Below, piece by piece: positions 49,228-60,115 of a stretch of DNA of 64,000 bases (its first letter is position 1; each line of letters starts with the position of its first letter). This DNA is from Spiribacter sp. 1M189 (GTDB lineage: Bacteria; Pseudomonadota; Gammaproteobacteria; Nitrococcales; Nitrococcaceae): NCBI RefSeq assembly GCF_040838345.1, contig NZ_JBAKFF010000001.1, positions 992,001 to 1,056,000 of the forward strand, given 5' to 3'. The position numbers and the translations under genes are program-made. Below the pieces are notes generated by a model. It saw only the letters and a program-made list of their open reading frames with translations. It searched no databases and was not told the DNA's origin.

Positions 49228-49608
49228 TCAATCAGTATCCGGCTCGGCTGCCCCATCATCGGGACGCACCTCGTCGATCAGCCGATTCAGACGGGCACCA
49301 CGATCGAATACCGGATCGTAGTGAAAGCGCAGGGCGGGCACCGTCCTGAGCGAGAGGCGGCGGGCGAGCTGGCGGCGCAGGAAACCCGCAGCCCCGTTGA
49401 GGGCCTTCACCATTTCCCGCGACGCCGCCTCGTCCATGCCCAGCCCGGTGACATAGACCTCGGCATGGGCGAAATCGCGGCTCGCCCGCACCTCGGAGAC
49501 GGTCACCGAACCGACCCGCGGGTCGCGGACCTCGTCACGAATCAGCTCGGCCAGCTCCTGCTGGATCTGATCCCCGACCCGGCGGGCGCGCGAAAAATCC
49601 TTCGGCAT
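49228..49608 (-). CDS. rbfA: Ribosome-binding factor A
   Basis: A 126-residue KH-like factor for late 30S maturation and cold growth. Recognisable by RRVGDQIQQELAELIRDEVRDPR at the N-terminus (21+ residues overall), VTVSEVRASRDFAHAEVYV and the conserved C-terminal RFHYDPVFDRGARLNRLI. A short acidic tail ends the protein. It begins three bases after the infB stop. Confidence 0.96.
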   Translation of the reverse strand: MPKDFSRARRVGDQIQQELAELIRDEVRDPRVGSVTVSEVRASRDFAHAEVYVTGLGMDEAASREMVKALNGAAGFLRRQLARRLSLRTVPALRFHYDPVFDRGARLNRLIDEVRPDDGAAEPDTD

Positions 49609-49611
49609 CGG

Positions 49612-52239
49612 CTACAGCGACCGCTCGATGGTCACGCGCTCATAGCATTCGATCTGGTCGCCGACCCGAACGTCGTTGTAGTTACGCACGCCGATACCGC
49701 ACTCGGTACCGGACTGAACCTCGTTAACGTCGTCCTTGAACCGCCGCAACGACTCCAGATCGCCCTCAAAGACGACCACGTTGTCGCGCAGCACGCGGAT
49801 CGGGTTACGCCGCCGGACCACGCCGTCCACCACCAGGCATCCGGCGATCTGGCCCAGCTGCGAGGACCGGAAGACATCGCGCACCTCAGCGGTGCCGATG
49901 ATCTGCTCCTGCGTCTCCGGCTCCAGCATCCCGCTGATCGCACTTCTCAGCTGATCGATCGCGTCGTAGATGATGCTGTAGTAGTGCAGCTCGACCTCGT
50001 TTTCCTGGGCAAGCCGCCGTGCCTTGGCATCGGCACGGACGTTGAAACCGATCAGCAGCGCTTCAGAAGCCAGGGCCAGATTGACGTCAGACTCATTGAT
50101 CGCACCAACGCCGGTGGCGACCGGGGTAATCCGGACTTCTTCATTGGAGAGGTTAGTGAGCGACTGCGTCAGCGCCTCCACGGACCCCTGGACATCGCCC
50201 TTGATGACCAGATTGACCGTCTTCACCTCCTGGTCCTGCATCTGCGAGAAGAGCTCGTCCATCCGGGCGGCCTTCTGCGCCTGCAGCCGTTTGTCGCGAC
50301 TCTTCTCGCGGCGATGATCGGCCAGCTCCCGGGCCTTGCGCTCATCCTCGACCACCAGCACCTCGTCGCCGGCCTCCGGTAGCCCGGACAGGCCCAGGAC
50401 AACAACCGGTGTCGACGGACCCGCCGTCTTCACTCGCTCGCCGCGCTCATCGAGCAGCGCCCGGACACGGCCGTATTCGGTTCCCGAGATGATCATGTCG
50501 CCCTGCTGAAGCACACCGTTCTGGACGAGAATGGTGGCGACCGGTCCACGGCCGCGGTCCAGGCTCGACTCAACCACGATGCCCGAGGCCGGGCAATCGC
50601 GGACGGCCTTGAGCTCGAGCAGCTCTGACTGCAGCGCCACCGCTTCCAGGAGCGCTTCCACGCCCTGGCCGGTCAGCGCCGAGCAGGGAATGAACTGGGT
50701 ATCGCCGCCCCACTCTTCCGGAATGACTTCCCGTGCCGCCAGCTCGTTCTTGACCCGGTCCGGATCGGCATCCTCGCGGTCGATCTTGTTGACGGCCACC
50801 ACAATGGGCACTCCGGCGGCCCGGGCGTGCTTGACCGCCTCTTCGGTCTGCGGCATGACGCCATCGTCGGCGGCCACCACGAGGATGACGACATCGGTGA
50901 CCTGGGCGCCACGCGCCCGCATCGCCGTAAAGGCCTCATGGCCGGGCGTATCGAGGAAGGTCAGATCGCCCCCCTCGGTATTCACGCGATAGGCGCCGAT
51001 GTGCTGAGTGATACCGCCTGCCTCGCCAGAAGCCACCTTGGCGCGGCGAATGAAATCCAACAGCGTGGTCTTGCCGTGGTCGACGTGACCCATGATGGTG
51101 ACCACCGGCGAACGCGCCACCTCCTCACCAATCGGCTCTGCGGCCTGACCAAGCACTGCCTCTTCGAGGTCGTCCTCGCGCACAATGTGCGGGCGATGGC
51201 CCATCTCCTCGACGAGCAGAACAGCGGTATCCTGATCGATCGCCTGGTTGATGGTGGCCATCACGCCCTGCTTCATCATCTCCTTGATGAGATCGGCCGC
51301 CTTCACGCTCATGCGCTGCGCAAGTTCGCCCACCGTGATGGTTTCCGGCACCTGCACATCACGCACCACCGGCGCCGTCGGCTTCTCGAACTCCTGCTGC
51401 AGGGCGGAGCTGGCGGCGCCGGCCGCACCCCGACGTCGCGCCTGACGCCCCCCGGCCCCGGCCTTCTTGCGCGCCTTGCCCTTGCCGCGTGAAGCTTTGC
51501 GTGCGGCGCGCTCCTCGGCCTCGCGCTCGCGTTTGGCTTCGGCTTCGAGACGCTTGCGCTCCTTTTCGTCCTCGATTTCCTTCTTGCGTGCCGCCTCGGA
51601 ATCCGCCTTCTGTTGTTCGGCCTCGATATCAGCAACCGTCTGCGCTTCGGCTTCGGCCTCCGGGGTCGCCGCGCCTTCCGACGCTGCTTCCTCGGCCACG
51701 GATTCCGCACCGGACGGCTCAGCCGCCGCAGCCTCTGCCTCCCGAGCGGCCGCTTCCTCGGCTTCCTGGCGCTGACGCTGGGCCTCGGCCTCGGCCGCCT
51801 GGCGACGGGCTTCTTCCGCCGCCTTCACATCGCGCTGCAAGGCGCGCTCAAGCACCTGGGCGTCCTGCTCCGCGGCCTCCGCCTCGACCACGCTCCGCTT
51901 GACGTAGGTGCGCTTCTTGCGCACCTCGACATTGACCGTCCGACCGGTCGCAGCCCGACTACCGCGGGCACTGCGCCGCTCCCCGCCACCGGCGGAAGGC
52001 ATACGCAACTGGCTGTGGCTGCGCCGCTTGAGCGTAATCTGGGACGGCCCTTCCTCATCGGCCTCGTCCTTGCGCCCGTGAGTTGAGCGGATGTGATCGA
52101 GCAGAGCCGACTTATCCGACTCGGCAAACTCCGCATCCGGATCCTCGCAGGACAGCCCCGCCTCTCGCAGCTGAATCATCAGCCGGTCCAGGGGCACTCC
52201 GGTCTGCTCCGCAAAATCTCTGACCGTGCTCTGCGCCAT
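49612..52239 (-). CDS. infB: Translation initiation factor IF-2
   Basis: GTPase that delivers initiator tRNA to the ribosome. The 875-residue protein begins with an IF2_N fold ([20 protein letters not shown]), then a long Ala/Glu/Arg-rich low-complexity helix region (about 110-280), a second N domain ([20 protein letters not shown]), the G domain ([27 protein letters not shown]) and C-terminal domains ending in [20 protein letters not shown]. The ATG at 52239 has GGAGGAATTGTAT upstream. It is co-transcribed with its ligand's gene, the initiator tRNA, if the two terminators at 54.3 kb are read through. Confidence 0.97.
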   Translation of the reverse strand: MAQSTVRDFAEQTGVPLDRLMIQLREAGLSCEDPDAEFAESDKSALLDHIRSTHGRKDEADEEGPSQITLKRRSHSQLRMPSAGGGERRSARGSRAATGRTVNVEVRKKRTYVKRSVVEAEAAEQDAQVLERALQRDVKAAEEARRQAAEAEAQRQRQEAEEAAAREAEAAAAEPSGAESVAEEAASEGAATPEAEAEAQTVADIEAEQQKADSEAARKKEIEDEKERKRLEAEAKREREAEERAARKASRGKGKARKKAGAGGRQARRRGAAGAASSALQQEFEKPTAPVVRDVQVPETITVGELAQRMSVKAADLIKEMMKQGVMATINQAIDQDTAVLLVEEMGHRPHIVREDDLEEAVLGQAAEPIGEEVARSPVVTIMGHVDHGKTTLLDFIRRAKVASGEAGGITQHIGAYRVNTEGGDLTFLDTPGHEAFTAMRARGAQVTDVVILVVAADDGVMPQTEEAVKHARAAGVPIVVAVNKIDREDADPDRVKNELAAREVIPEEWGGDTQFIPCSALTGQGVEALLEAVALQSELLELKAVRDCPASGIVVESSLDRGRGPVATILVQNGVLQQGDMIISGTEYGRVRALLDERGERVKTAGPSTPVVVLGLSGLPEAGDEVLVVEDERKARELADHRREKSRDKRLQAQKAARMDELFSQMQDQEVKTVNLVIKGDVQGSVEALTQSLTNLSNEEVRITPVATGVGAINESDVNLALASEALLIGFNVRADAKARRLAQENEVELHYYSIIYDAIDQLRSAISGMLEPETQEQIIGTAEVRDVFRSSQLGQIAGCLVVDGVVRRRNPIRVLRDNVVVFEGDLESLRRFKDDVNEVQSGTECGIGVRNYNDVRVGDQIECYERVTIERSL

Positions 52240-52270
52240 ATACAATTCCTCCGTCCCGGATCCTCCGGGC

Positions 52271-53767
52271 TTAGTCCTGGCCCTCGCCCTCCTCGGCGAA
52301 CCAGGGCTCTCGAGCCTTCATGATCAGAGCGCCAGCGCGCTCTGCATCAAGACCCTCGATTTCAACCAGATCATCCACCGACTGCTCCGCGAGATCCTCC
52401 ATGGTGCGGATACCCTGAGCAGCCAGATTCGCCGCCAGGCCCTCATCCATACCTTCCATGGCGAGCAGATCCTCAGCCGGGGCTTCCGCGGCGGCCGCCT
52501 CGGCCTCGCGCTCGGCCAGCACGTCGCGCGCGCGCTGGCGCAGCGCATTGACCAGGTCCTCGTCGAACCCTTCAATCTCCAGCAGCTCGACCACCGGCAC
52601 GTACGCCACTTCCTCGAGGCTGGAGAATCCTTCCTCAACCAGCAACCCGGCCAGATCCTCGTCGGCATCCAGTTCACGAACGAACATGTCGACGAGCTCG
52701 GCCGCCTCGGCCTCGCTCTTAGCCTCCGCCTCGGCGGCGGTCATGACGTTGAGCTCCCAACCGGTCAGCTCACTCGCCAGGCGCACATTCTGACCGCCAC
52801 GACCGATGGCCTGCGAAAGCTGCTCCTCGCCCACCGCGATATCCATGCTGTGCCGATCCTCGTCAACCACGATGGATTCCACCTCGGCCGGGGCCATGGC
52901 ATTAATGACGAACTGCGCCGGATTCTCGTTCCAGAGAATGATGTCGATGCGCTCGCCAGAGAGTTCGTTGGACACGGCCTGAACCCGTGAGCCACGCATA
53001 CCGACGCAGGCTCCTACCGGGTCGATGCGACTATCCAGTGCATTGACAGCGATTTTGGCACGAAGCCCGGGATCGCGCGCCGCGCCGAGAATCTCCAGCA
53101 GGTCCTGCCCCACCTCGGGCACCTCAAGCTTGAACAGCTCGACCAGGAACTCCGGGGCGGAGCGGCTGGAAAACAGCTGCGGCCCACGGGCCTCCTCCCG
53201 CACCTCGCGCAACCAGGCGCGCAGACGATCGCCGGGGCGCACCGCCTCGCGGGGAATCATATCCTCGCGGGGAATAAAGGCCTCGGCATTGCCACCGAGA
53301 TCCAGGAATACGTTGCCGCGCTCAACACGCTTGACGATTCCCGTGATCAGCTCACCGACACGATCCCGGTAGGCTTCCACCACCTGGGCGCGCTCGGCGT
53401 CGCGGACCTTCTGGACGATCACCTGCTTGGCCGTCTGGGCGGCAATGCGGCCGAAATCCACCGACTCCATGGGCTCTTCGATGAACCCGCCGACCTCTAT
53501 CGTCGGATCCGTCCCGCGTGCCTCGCTGATCGGGATCTGCTGGTCGGGAAATTCCAGCTCGTCATCATCCTCAACCACCTCCCAGCGTCGGAACGTCTCG
53601 TAATCGCCGGTGCGACGATCCACCGCGACACGCGCCGCGATCTCGCCTTCATGGCGCTTCTGCGTCGCCGAGGCGAGGGCCGCTTCGATCGCCTCGAAGA
53701 TCACTTCCTGTTCGACGCCCTTCTCGTTGGCGATGGCGTCCACTACCAGCAGAATTTCCTTGCTCAT
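52271..53767 (-). CDS. nusA: Transcription termination/antitermination factor NusA
   Basis: RNA polymerase-associated pausing and termination factor. The 498-residue protein has an N-terminal polymerase-binding domain (ending near 125), an S1 domain ([20 protein letters not shown]), two KH domains ([35 protein letters not shown]) and two acidic repeat domains at the C-terminus (about 365-425 and 440-495), the gammaproteobacterial form. Like E. coli NusA it may autoregulate the operon through the upstream terminators. Confidence 0.97.
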   Translation of the reverse strand: MSKEILLVVDAIANEKGVEQEVIFEAIEAALASATQKRHEGEIAARVAVDRRTGDYETFRRWEVVEDDDELEFPDQQIPISEARGTDPTIEVGGFIEEPMESVDFGRIAAQTAKQVIVQKVRDAERAQVVEAYRDRVGELITGIVKRVERGNVFLDLGGNAEAFIPREDMIPREAVRPGDRLRAWLREVREEARGPQLFSSRSAPEFLVELFKLEVPEVGQDLLEILGAARDPGLRAKIAVNALDSRIDPVGACVGMRGSRVQAVSNELSGERIDIILWNENPAQFVINAMAPAEVESIVVDEDRHSMDIAVGEEQLSQAIGRGGQNVRLASELTGWELNVMTAAEAEAKSEAEAAELVDMFVRELDADEDLAGLLVEEGFSSLEEVAYVPVVELLEIEGFDEDLVNALRQRARDVLAEREAEAAAAEAPAEDLLAMEGMDEGLAANLAAQGIRTMEDLAEQSVDDLVEIEGLDAERAGALIMKAREPWFAEEGEGQD

Positions 53768-53801
53768 CTTCTACCGTTCTCCGATTGCAATTCGCAGCCG
53801 C

Positions 53802-54254
53802 TCAAGGCTCCAGCTCAACGTGCGCGCGATCAATATCCGCCAGCGACACGACGGTCCGCTCACCCGACTCATCCACCACCACGCCGTCTTCTCTCAAGCC
53901 GATCAGCCGCCCATGTAGCTTGCGCCGCCCATTCATCAGCGTGCGCAGGCGGATGCGAATCCACTCGCCGACAAAACGCTCATAGTCCGATGTCTTGAAG
54001 ATGGGACGATCGAGGCCGGGCGAAGAGACCTCAAGGAGATAATCGCCGGCGATCGGCTCTTCTACATCGAGCACACCGCTTACCTGGTGGCTGACGCGGG
54101 CGCAGTCGTCGACGTCGATCCCCTCGGGACCATCGATGAATACGCGCAGTACGCCCTGTTGTCGTCCCGGGTGGTATTCCACTCCGACGAACTCGTATCC
54201 GAGACCTTCGACGACGGGCTCCAGCAGATTGGTGACGCGTTCAGGCGCTTTCAT
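53802..54254 (-). CDS. rimP: Ribosome maturation factor RimP
   Basis: A 150-residue factor for 30S assembly. Motifs: LLEPVVEGLGYEFVGVEYHP at the N-terminus, RVFIDGPEGIDVDDCARVSHQ and YLLEVSSPGLDRPIFKTSDY. The ATG at 54254 (MKAPERV) was chosen because the only upstream alternative, a TTG at 54284, lies within a terminator hairpin. First protein gene of the rimP-nusA-infB-rbfA-truB-rpsO-pnp operon. Confidence 0.95.
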   Translation of the reverse strand: MKAPERVTNLLEPVVEGLGYEFVGVEYHPGRQQGVLRVFIDGPEGIDVDDCARVSHQVSGVLDVEEPIAGDYLLEVSSPGLDRPIFKTSDYERFVGEWIRIRLRTLMNGRRKLHGRLIGLREDGVVVDESGERTVVSLADIDRAHVELEP

Positions 54255-54282
54255 GTCTATCTTGTCCGGTCCTGCCCGGAAC

Positions 54283-54306
54283 AAAAAATGGGCCCGTGGC
54301 CCATTT
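54283..54306 (-). terminator. Terminator/attenuator 2 between initiator tRNA and rimP
   Basis: On the minus strand AAATGGGCC-ACG-GGCCCATTT forms a 9-bp stem followed by a run of Ts (the pairing Ts plus three more before G). It lies only 28 bases upstream of the rimP start, so any transcript reaching rimP from the tRNA promoter must pass it. Confidence 0.85.
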
Positions 54307-54338
54307 CCATCGCCGGCTGCCGCGCAGGCGGCACCGGC

Positions 54339-54363
54339 AAAAAAAAAGGCCGCAAGCGGCCTT
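54339..54363 (-). terminator. Terminator 1 downstream of initiator tRNA
   Basis: On the minus strand AAGGCCG-CTTG-CGGCCTT is followed by an uninterrupted T-run, a classic intrinsic terminator 16 bases after the tRNA CCA end. A further GC-rich hairpin without T-run (54312-54338; GCCGG and GCCGC arms) sits between this and terminator 2. Confidence 0.92.
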
Positions 54364-54379
54364 CTCGAAGATGCCTATT

Positions 54380-54456
<77 letters not shown>

Positions 54457-54469
54457 ACCGACAACGCAC

Positions 54470-54498
54470 AGGATAGGGATCGAGCGGCTTTATTTCAA
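54470..54498 (-). promoter_or_regulatory. Sigma-70 promoter of the initiator tRNA
   Basis: On the minus strand TTGAAA (54493-54498), a 17-base spacer and TATCCT (54470-54475) lie so that transcription would begin about 54463, seven bases before the tRNA 5' end. The stretch between -10 and start is GC-rich (TGTGCG), as expected for stringently controlled stable-RNA promoters. Confidence 0.75.
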
Positions 54499-54503
54499 GG
54501 CCT

Positions 54504-54830
54504 TTATCGACGCTGCCGCTTCATCAGGCGACGCCGCAGGTCATGTCGGTAGACAAAGCCGGGCAAAGCAAAAGTGGCGAACAGCGACAACGCAATGACC
54601 CAGAACTCCCAGCCCTGAATCTGGAGCTGCCCCTGGGTCCGGTATTCCATGCCGGCGCCAACGAGGCCAACCACGAAGAAGAGGATCAGCCATTCCAGAA
54701 GCCGCACCCACTCCGGCTTGCCCCGGGATGGCGCCGGCCAGACGAAGGCGATGCGCTCGCTCGTCCAGGGCAGATTCGCCGCGAGCACTGCAATCAGCAA
54801 CAGGACGATAATGGCGACGCCGGTCGTCAT
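54504..54830 (-). CDS. DUF2818 family membrane protein
   Basis: A 108-residue protein with three hydrophobic helices (about 3-20, 43-62 and 75-93) and the motif NLPWTSERIAFVWP. DUF2818 genes typically follow nuoN in beta- and gammaproteobacteria, as here (seven bases after the nuoN stop). The C-terminus is strongly basic (RHDLRRRLMKRQRR). A role in complex I assembly or stability is suggested by position only. Confidence 0.88.
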   Translation of the reverse strand: MTTGVAIIVLLLIAVLAANLPWTSERIAFVWPAPSRGKPEWVRLLEWLILFFVVGLVGAGMEYRTQGQLQIQGWEFWVIALSLFATFALPGFVYRHDLRRRLMKRQRR

Positions 54831-54837
54831 CGTTGAC

Positions 54838-56280
54838 TCAGAGCCCGAATGCGGCCCGACAGATCTCGATCAACGTATCGGGGAACAGCCCGAGCAACAG
54901 CACAAGTCCCCCATTCGCCGCCACGACCACCCGGGGGCCTATCGGTGCCTCCAGCGGTGTGGGTGACTCCGCCCGGTCAAAGTAGACGGCCTTGAGAACC
55001 CGAAGATAATAAAAAGCCCCGATAACGGCGAAGATCACCGCGACTACAGCAAGCCAGATCATGCCGGAATCCACCAGCGCCTGCAGCACCAGCCACTTCG
55101 CGTAGAAACCCACGGTGCCCGGGATGCCCGTCATCGAGAACATCAACAGCAGCATGACCAGCGCGTAGCCGCTATGCCGGTCGTTCAGCCCGCGCATGTC
55201 ATCGATCATCTCCGCCTCGAAGCCCTTCCGGGAGAGCAGGATGATCATTCCGAATCCGCCAGCCACCATGATGCCGTAGCTGATCGCGTAAAACAGCGCG
55301 GCGGCATAGCCCTCCTCAGTGCCGGCAATCAGACCGAGGAAGAGGAAACCGATATGAGAGATGGTGGAGTAGGCCAGCATCCGCTTGAAGTTGGTCTGCA
55401 CCAGCGCGAAGAGATTACCCACGGCCAGCGAGCCGACGGCGAGGATAATCGCCATGACCTGCCACTGATCATGCAGCTGCCCCAGGCCGTCGGCGAGCAG
55501 ACGCAGGAACAGAGCGAGCGCCGCAATCTTCGGCGCGCTGCCAAGGAACGCCGTCACCGCCGTCGGTGCGCCCTGGTAGACATCGGGAATCCACATATGG
55601 AAAGGGGCAGCGCCGAACTTGAAGGCGATACCAACCAGTGCGAAGGTCATCCCGAACGCCATCAGCAGCAGGTTATCGCCAGCCGCCGCCCTCGTCGCGA
55701 TGTCATCGATCAACAGGCTGCCTGAGGCGCCGTAGATCATCGACATGCCGTAGAGGAGCATGCCGGAGGACAGCGCGCCGAGCACGAAGTACTTCATCGC
55801 CGCTTCGGCGCCGATCCGGCTGTCGCGGTCGAAGGCGACCATCGCATACAGACTCAGCGAGAGAAGCTCGAGGCCGACGTAGAGCACCAGCAGGCTGCTC
55901 GCGGACGCCATGACGAACATGCCCAGCGTCGCAATCAGCGCGAGCATGTAGAACTCGCCCTTGAGCAGATCGCGCTGACGCAGGTAATCCCGACTGTATC
56001 CCAGCGTGACCGCGGCAAGGCCGGCAATCGCCACTTTCAGCACAGCGGCCAGGCTGTCGCTGACATACATCCCATTGAAGGTGATCTCACGGTCGCCGCC
56101 CCAGTGCGTGGATACAGCCAGCCAGATCGCCACCAGCAGGGTGGCCTGGGTCAGGAAAAAGGCGATCCGGCCCTCCTGGCTGCGATCGAAAAGATCCGCA
56201 ATGAGCACGACACAAACCATGACCCCGAGCCAGATCTCCGGGGCGGCCAGTGCGAATTGGGGCATCTCGAAATTCATCAT
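54838..56280 (-). CDS. nuoN: NADH-quinone oxidoreductase subunit N
   Basis: Antiporter-like proton-pumping subunit of complex I with 14 predicted helices, 480 residues. Key features: the TM5 glutamate region LYVGLELLSLSLYAMVAF and the TM7/8 lysine region FKFGAAPFHMWIPDVYQGAPT, with later FKRMLAYSTISHIGF. Two ATGs (MMN) are adjacent at the start. Last nuo gene of the operon, preceded by nuoM. Confidence 0.97.
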   Translation of the reverse strand: MMNFEMPQFALAAPEIWLGVMVCVVLIADLFDRSQEGRIAFFLTQATLLVAIWLAVSTHWGGDREITFNGMYVSDSLAAVLKVAIAGLAAVTLGYSRDYLRQRDLLKGEFYMLALIATLGMFVMASASSLLVLYVGLELLSLSLYAMVAFDRDSRIGAEAAMKYFVLGALSSGMLLYGMSMIYGASGSLLIDDIATRAAAGDNLLLMAFGMTFALVGIAFKFGAAPFHMWIPDVYQGAPTAVTAFLGSAPKIAALALFLRLLADGLGQLHDQWQVMAIILAVGSLAVGNLFALVQTNFKRMLAYSTISHIGFLFLGLIAGTEEGYAAALFYAISYGIMVAGGFGMIILLSRKGFEAEMIDDMRGLNDRHSGYALVMLLLMFSMTGIPGTVGFYAKWLVLQALVDSGMIWLAVVAVIFAVIGAFYYLRVLKAVYFDRAESPTPLEAPIGPRVVVAANGGLVLLLGLFPDTLIEICRAAFGL

Positions 56281-56298
56281 CGTCCTCGGGCCAGGGTG

Positions 56299-57822
56299 CT
56301 AGAGGGTCGGCACCACGATTCGGAAGAGCGCATCCAGCGACGGCGCCATGACATCGATCAACGGTGCCGGATAGATGCCGAAAAAGAGCACCACCGCGGC
56401 GAGGCTTCCCAGCAGAAGGCGCTCGCGGGGGCTGACGTCCTGCAACTCGTCGACCGCCTCGCTTTTGACCTCTCCATAAACGACCCGCTTGATCATCCAG
56501 AGGCTGTAGGCCGCCCCAAGAATGAGGGTCAGCCCCGCGATCGCGGCATACCAGAATCCCGCCTGGAAACTGGCCAGAATCACCATGAACTCCCCCACGA
56601 ATCCGGAGGTGCCGGGCAGACCTGCATTGGCCATGGCGAAGAGCACGAAGAACCCGGCAAATACCGGCATGCGGTTGGCAACACCGCCATAATCGGCGAT
56701 CCGCCGAGTGTGCATACGGTCATAGAGGACACCCACGCACAGGAACATCGCCGCGGAGACGAAACCATGCGAGATCATCTGAACCATCCCGCCCTCAAGC
56801 GCCATGAGCGCACCGTCCCGGCTACCGCTACCGGCGAGGATGCGGAAGATCAGGAAGAACGCCAGGGTGACAAAGCCCATGTGCGCGATGGATGAGTAGG
56901 CAATGAGCTTCTTGAGATCCTCCTGGACCATCGCCACCAGCCCGATGTAGACCACGGCGATGAGGGACAGGCCGATCAGGAGCCAGTCCAGCGCCATGCT
57001 CGCCTCGGGCGTAATGGGCAGGCTGAAGCGGAGGAAACCATAGCCGCCGATCTTCAGGGTGATCGCCGCGAGGATGACCGAGCCCCCGGTCGGCGCCTCG
57101 ACGTGGGCGTCCGGTAGCCAGGTATGCACCGGAAACATCGGTACCTTGACCGCAAAGGCCGCCAGGAACGCAAGGAAGACCAGCGTCTGTGTCGCCAGTG
57201 GAAGCTGCAGTCCATAGAAATCCTGGATCGCGAAGCTACCCGCCTCGGTGCGCAGATAGATCAGCGCAACCAGCATCATCACCGAACCAAGGAAGGTATA
57301 CAGGAAGAACTTGAGGGTCGCGTAGATCCGGTTCGGGCCGCCCCAGATTCCGATGATCAGGAACATCGGAATCAGCATGGCCTCGAAGAACACGTAGAAC
57401 AGGATGGCATCCAGCGCGCTGAACACGCCGATCATGATGCCCTCCATAATGAGGAATGCCGCAAGATACTGGGCCGGCTTGTAACGCACGACCTCCCAGG
57501 CCGCCACGACCACCAGCAGCGTGGAGAACGCGGTCAGCACGACCAGCGGCATGGAAATGCCGTCAACCCCCAGGTAGTAATCGATTCCGAACGCCTGGAT
57601 CCAGGGGGTACGCTCAATAAACTGCATCCCCGCGACGCCGACCTCGAAGCCGACCCAGAGCGCCAGGGCAAGCACGAAGACCAGCGCTGCCACTGCCAGT
57701 GCCGACCAGCGGGCCCGATCGGCATCCGCCCTGCCGAGGACGAGCACACCCGCCCCGCCGACGATCGGCAACCAGATCAACAGGCTCAGTAAGGGCCAAC
57801 CTTCAAACATGTTCAGAACCAT
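56299..57822 (-). CDS. nuoM: NADH-quinone oxidoreductase subunit M
   Basis: Antiporter-like subunit, 507 residues. Conserved proton-channel elements: FYVFFEAMLIPMFLIIGIWG with the TM5 Glu, KVPMFPVHTWLPDAHVEAPT with the TM7 Lys, and DLKKLIAYSSIAHMGFV. The ATG at 57822 overlaps the nuoL stop by 10 bases; a second ATG at 57810 (MFEGWPLL) is also possible. Confidence 0.97.
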   Translation of the reverse strand: MVLNMFEGWPLLSLLIWLPIVGGAGVLVLGRADADRARWSALAVAALVFVLALALWVGFEVGVAGMQFIERTPWIQAFGIDYYLGVDGISMPLVVLTAFSTLLVVVAAWEVVRYKPAQYLAAFLIMEGIMIGVFSALDAILFYVFFEAMLIPMFLIIGIWGGPNRIYATLKFFLYTFLGSVMMLVALIYLRTEAGSFAIQDFYGLQLPLATQTLVFLAFLAAFAVKVPMFPVHTWLPDAHVEAPTGGSVILAAITLKIGGYGFLRFSLPITPEASMALDWLLIGLSLIAVVYIGLVAMVQEDLKKLIAYSSIAHMGFVTLAFFLIFRILAGSGSRDGALMALEGGMVQMISHGFVSAAMFLCVGVLYDRMHTRRIADYGGVANRMPVFAGFFVLFAMANAGLPGTSGFVGEFMVILASFQAGFWYAAIAGLTLILGAAYSLWMIKRVVYGEVKSEAVDELQDVSPRERLLLGSLAAVVLFFGIYPAPLIDVMAPSLDALFRIVVPTL

Positions 57823-59789
57823 CCCCGCCAGCTACCCACGAACACCGTCAGCAGCAGCAGGAGGCCGACGATCATCGCAAAGGCATAGTGATACAGATAT
57901 CCGGACTGGGCACCGCGCAGCACCGCCGCCATTCGGCCGATGGTGCGCGCCGTCCCGTTGACGAGCACGCCGTCGATGATGCCCTGATCACCGCCCCGCC
58001 AGAGGATACGGCCGACGAGTCGACCGCCACCGGCGAACACGGTGTTGTAGAGGTCATCGAAACCGTACTTGCGCTGCAACACCCGAACCACCACCGCAAA
58101 GCGCGCGTTGATGGCGGGCAGCAGATCCGGGCGACGGAGATAGAGGAACCAGGCGGTCACGGCACCGGCCACGGCAAGCCAGAACGCCGGGTTGACCGCG
58201 GCATGGAGACCGAATGCGAATGGTCCGTGGAACTTCTCCGCCAGCTTAACGAGGACATCGTTGGCTGGCGCGACATGGATGGAGTCAGCAAAGAAACCGC
58301 CGAACAGAAGCGGCTGAATGGTGAAGTAGCCAATGAGCGCCGCCGGTACCGCCAGCGCCACGAGCGGCCATTCCATCACCGGCAGCACGTAGCGTGGCAG
58401 ATGTTTCATATGCTCCTTGGCATGCGGATCAATGCGCTCTTCCCCCCAGAACACCATGAAATACAGCCGGAAGCTGTAGAGCGCCGTCACGAACACACTG
58501 AGCAGCACGGCCCAGTAGGCGAAAACCGCTCCGGCCCGATCGGAGAGGTGCACCGCCTCGATGATCGCATCCTTGGAGTAGTAACCGGAGAAGAACGGCG
58601 TGCCCACCAGCGAGAGCGTCGCCAGCAGCATGGTGATATGCGTGATGGGCATGTAGCGGCGCATGTTGCCCATCCGGCGCATGTCCTGCTCATGATGCAG
58701 CGCCACGATAATCGCGCCTGCGCCCAGGAACAGCAGCGCCTTGAAGAAGGCGTGGGTCATGACGTGGAACACGCCCGCCGCGTACGCCGAGGCGCCGAGG
58801 CCGACGAACATGTAACCGAGCTGCGACAGCGTTGAGTAGGCGATCACCCGCTTGATATCGTTCTGGACCAGACCGACCAGCCCCATGAAGAATGCGGTGA
58901 TCGCTCCCAGCACCAGCACCACCGAGAGGGCCGTATCGGAGAGTTCGAACAGCGGCGACATGCGCGCCACGAGGAAGATGCCCGCGGTGACCATGGTGGC
59001 GGCATGAATGAGCGCCGAGATCGGTGTCGGACCCTCCATGGAGTCCGGCAGCCAGACATGGAGTGGCACCTGCGCCGATTTACCCATGGCGCCAATGAAC
59101 AGCAGGATGGCGGCGACCGTGGCCACCAGTGCTTCCGTACCAAACAGCGTCATGGTCTGGTCGGGTGCCGCCGCGGCGGCCGTGAAGACCTCGGCGTAGT
59201 CCAGGCTGCCGTAGTACATCAGTACCGCGGCAATGCCCAGCAGAAAACCAAAGTCGCCCACCCGGTTGACGAGGAAGGCCTTCAGGTTGGCGAAGATGGC
59301 CGTTTCCTTGCGATACCAGAAGCCGATCAGCAGATAAGAGACCAGCCCCACCGCTTCCCAGCCGAAGAACAGCTGCAGAAAGTTGTTCGCCATGACCAGC
59401 ATCAGCATGGCGAAGGTGAACAGGTTGAGGTAGCTGAAGAAGCGCTGGTAGCCGGCGTCGTCGTGCATGTAACCAATGGTGTAGACATGGACCGCCAGCG
59501 AGACACTGGTCACGACCACCATCATCAACGCGGTCAGCCGGTCGACCAGGAAGCCGACCTCCATGTTCAGTCCGCCGACGACGGCCCACTGGTAGATGGT
59601 CTCGTTGTATGGCCCGACACCGCCCCAGAGATGCTGATAGAAAACCCAGAGGGACAGCAGTGCCGATACCGCCACGGCGCCCACCGTGATGCGATGGGCA
59701 TTGGCCCGCCCGATCCGGGCACCGGCAAGCCCCGACACGGCGGCACCGAACAGGGGCGCGAGGACAATGAGTAGATAGATCGTCTTCAT
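57813..59789 (-). CDS. nuoL: NADH-quinone oxidoreductase subunit L
   Basis: Largest antiporter-like subunit, 658 residues, with the long lateral helix and extra C-terminal membrane segment. Conserved segments include FFGWEAVGLVSYLLIGFWY, GKSAQVPLHVWLPDSMEGPT and DIKRVIAYSTLSQLGYMFVG. It starts three bases after nuoK. Confidence 0.97.
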   Translation of the reverse strand: MKTIYLLIVLAPLFGAAVSGLAGARIGRANAHRITVGAVAVSALLSLWVFYQHLWGGVGPYNETIYQWAVVGGLNMEVGFLVDRLTALMMVVVTSVSLAVHVYTIGYMHDDAGYQRFFSYLNLFTFAMLMLVMANNFLQLFFGWEAVGLVSYLLIGFWYRKETAIFANLKAFLVNRVGDFGFLLGIAAVLMYYGSLDYAEVFTAAAAAPDQTMTLFGTEALVATVAAILLFIGAMGKSAQVPLHVWLPDSMEGPTPISALIHAATMVTAGIFLVARMSPLFELSDTALSVVLVLGAITAFFMGLVGLVQNDIKRVIAYSTLSQLGYMFVGLGASAYAAGVFHVMTHAFFKALLFLGAGAIIVALHHEQDMRRMGNMRRYMPITHITMLLATLSLVGTPFFSGYYSKDAIIEAVHLSDRAGAVFAYWAVLLSVFVTALYSFRLYFMVFWGEERIDPHAKEHMKHLPRYVLPVMEWPLVALAVPAALIGYFTIQPLLFGGFFADSIHVAPANDVLVKLAEKFHGPFAFGLHAAVNPAFWLAVAGAVTAWFLYLRRPDLLPAINARFAVVVRVLQRKYGFDDLYNTVFAGGGRLVGRILWRGGDQGIIDGVLVNGTARTIGRMAAVLRGAQSGYLYHYAFAMIVGLLLLLTVFVGSWRGWF

Positions 59790-59792
59790 CTC

Positions 59793-60098
59793 CTATCCCC
59801 GCATACTGTCCAGATCGCCCACATTGATGGTGTTCCGGTTGCGGAACAGCACCACGAGAATGGCGAGGCCGATGGCCGATTCCGCCGCAGCAACCGTGAG
59901 TATGAAGAACACGAAAACCTGACCGTGGATGTCGCCGAGGAAATGCGAGAAGGCGATGAAGTTGAAGTTCACCGCAAGCAGGATCAGCTCGATGGACATG
60001 AGCAGGACGATGGCATTCTTTCGGTTGAGAAAGATGCCCGCCATGCCGATGGAAAACAGCAGTGCGCTGAGAACCAGATAGTCGGAGAGCGCTAACAT
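59793..60098 (-). CDS. nuoK: NADH-quinone oxidoreductase subunit K
   Basis: Small membrane subunit, 101 residues, three helices. It keeps the buried glutamates of the central hydrophilic axis ([17 protein letters not shown] and [17 protein letters not shown]). It ends [13 protein letters not shown], normal for the family. Confidence 0.97.
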   Translation of the reverse strand: MLALSDYLVLSALLFSIGMAGIFLNRKNAIVLLMSIELILLAVNFNFIAFSHFLGDIHGQVFVFFILTVAAAESAIGLAILVVLFRNRNTINVGDLDSMRG

Positions 60099-60115
60099 GA
60101 ATGCCCCGGTTGTTG

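Noticed and set aside
48490-50382. 630-codon plus-strand open frame opposite truB/rbfA/infB
   Set aside because: Spans three well-supported minus-strand genes and has no family resemblance.
54255-54284. TTG start adding 10 residues to RimP
   Set aside because: It lies in the stem/T-run of a terminator and family members begin near MKAPERV.
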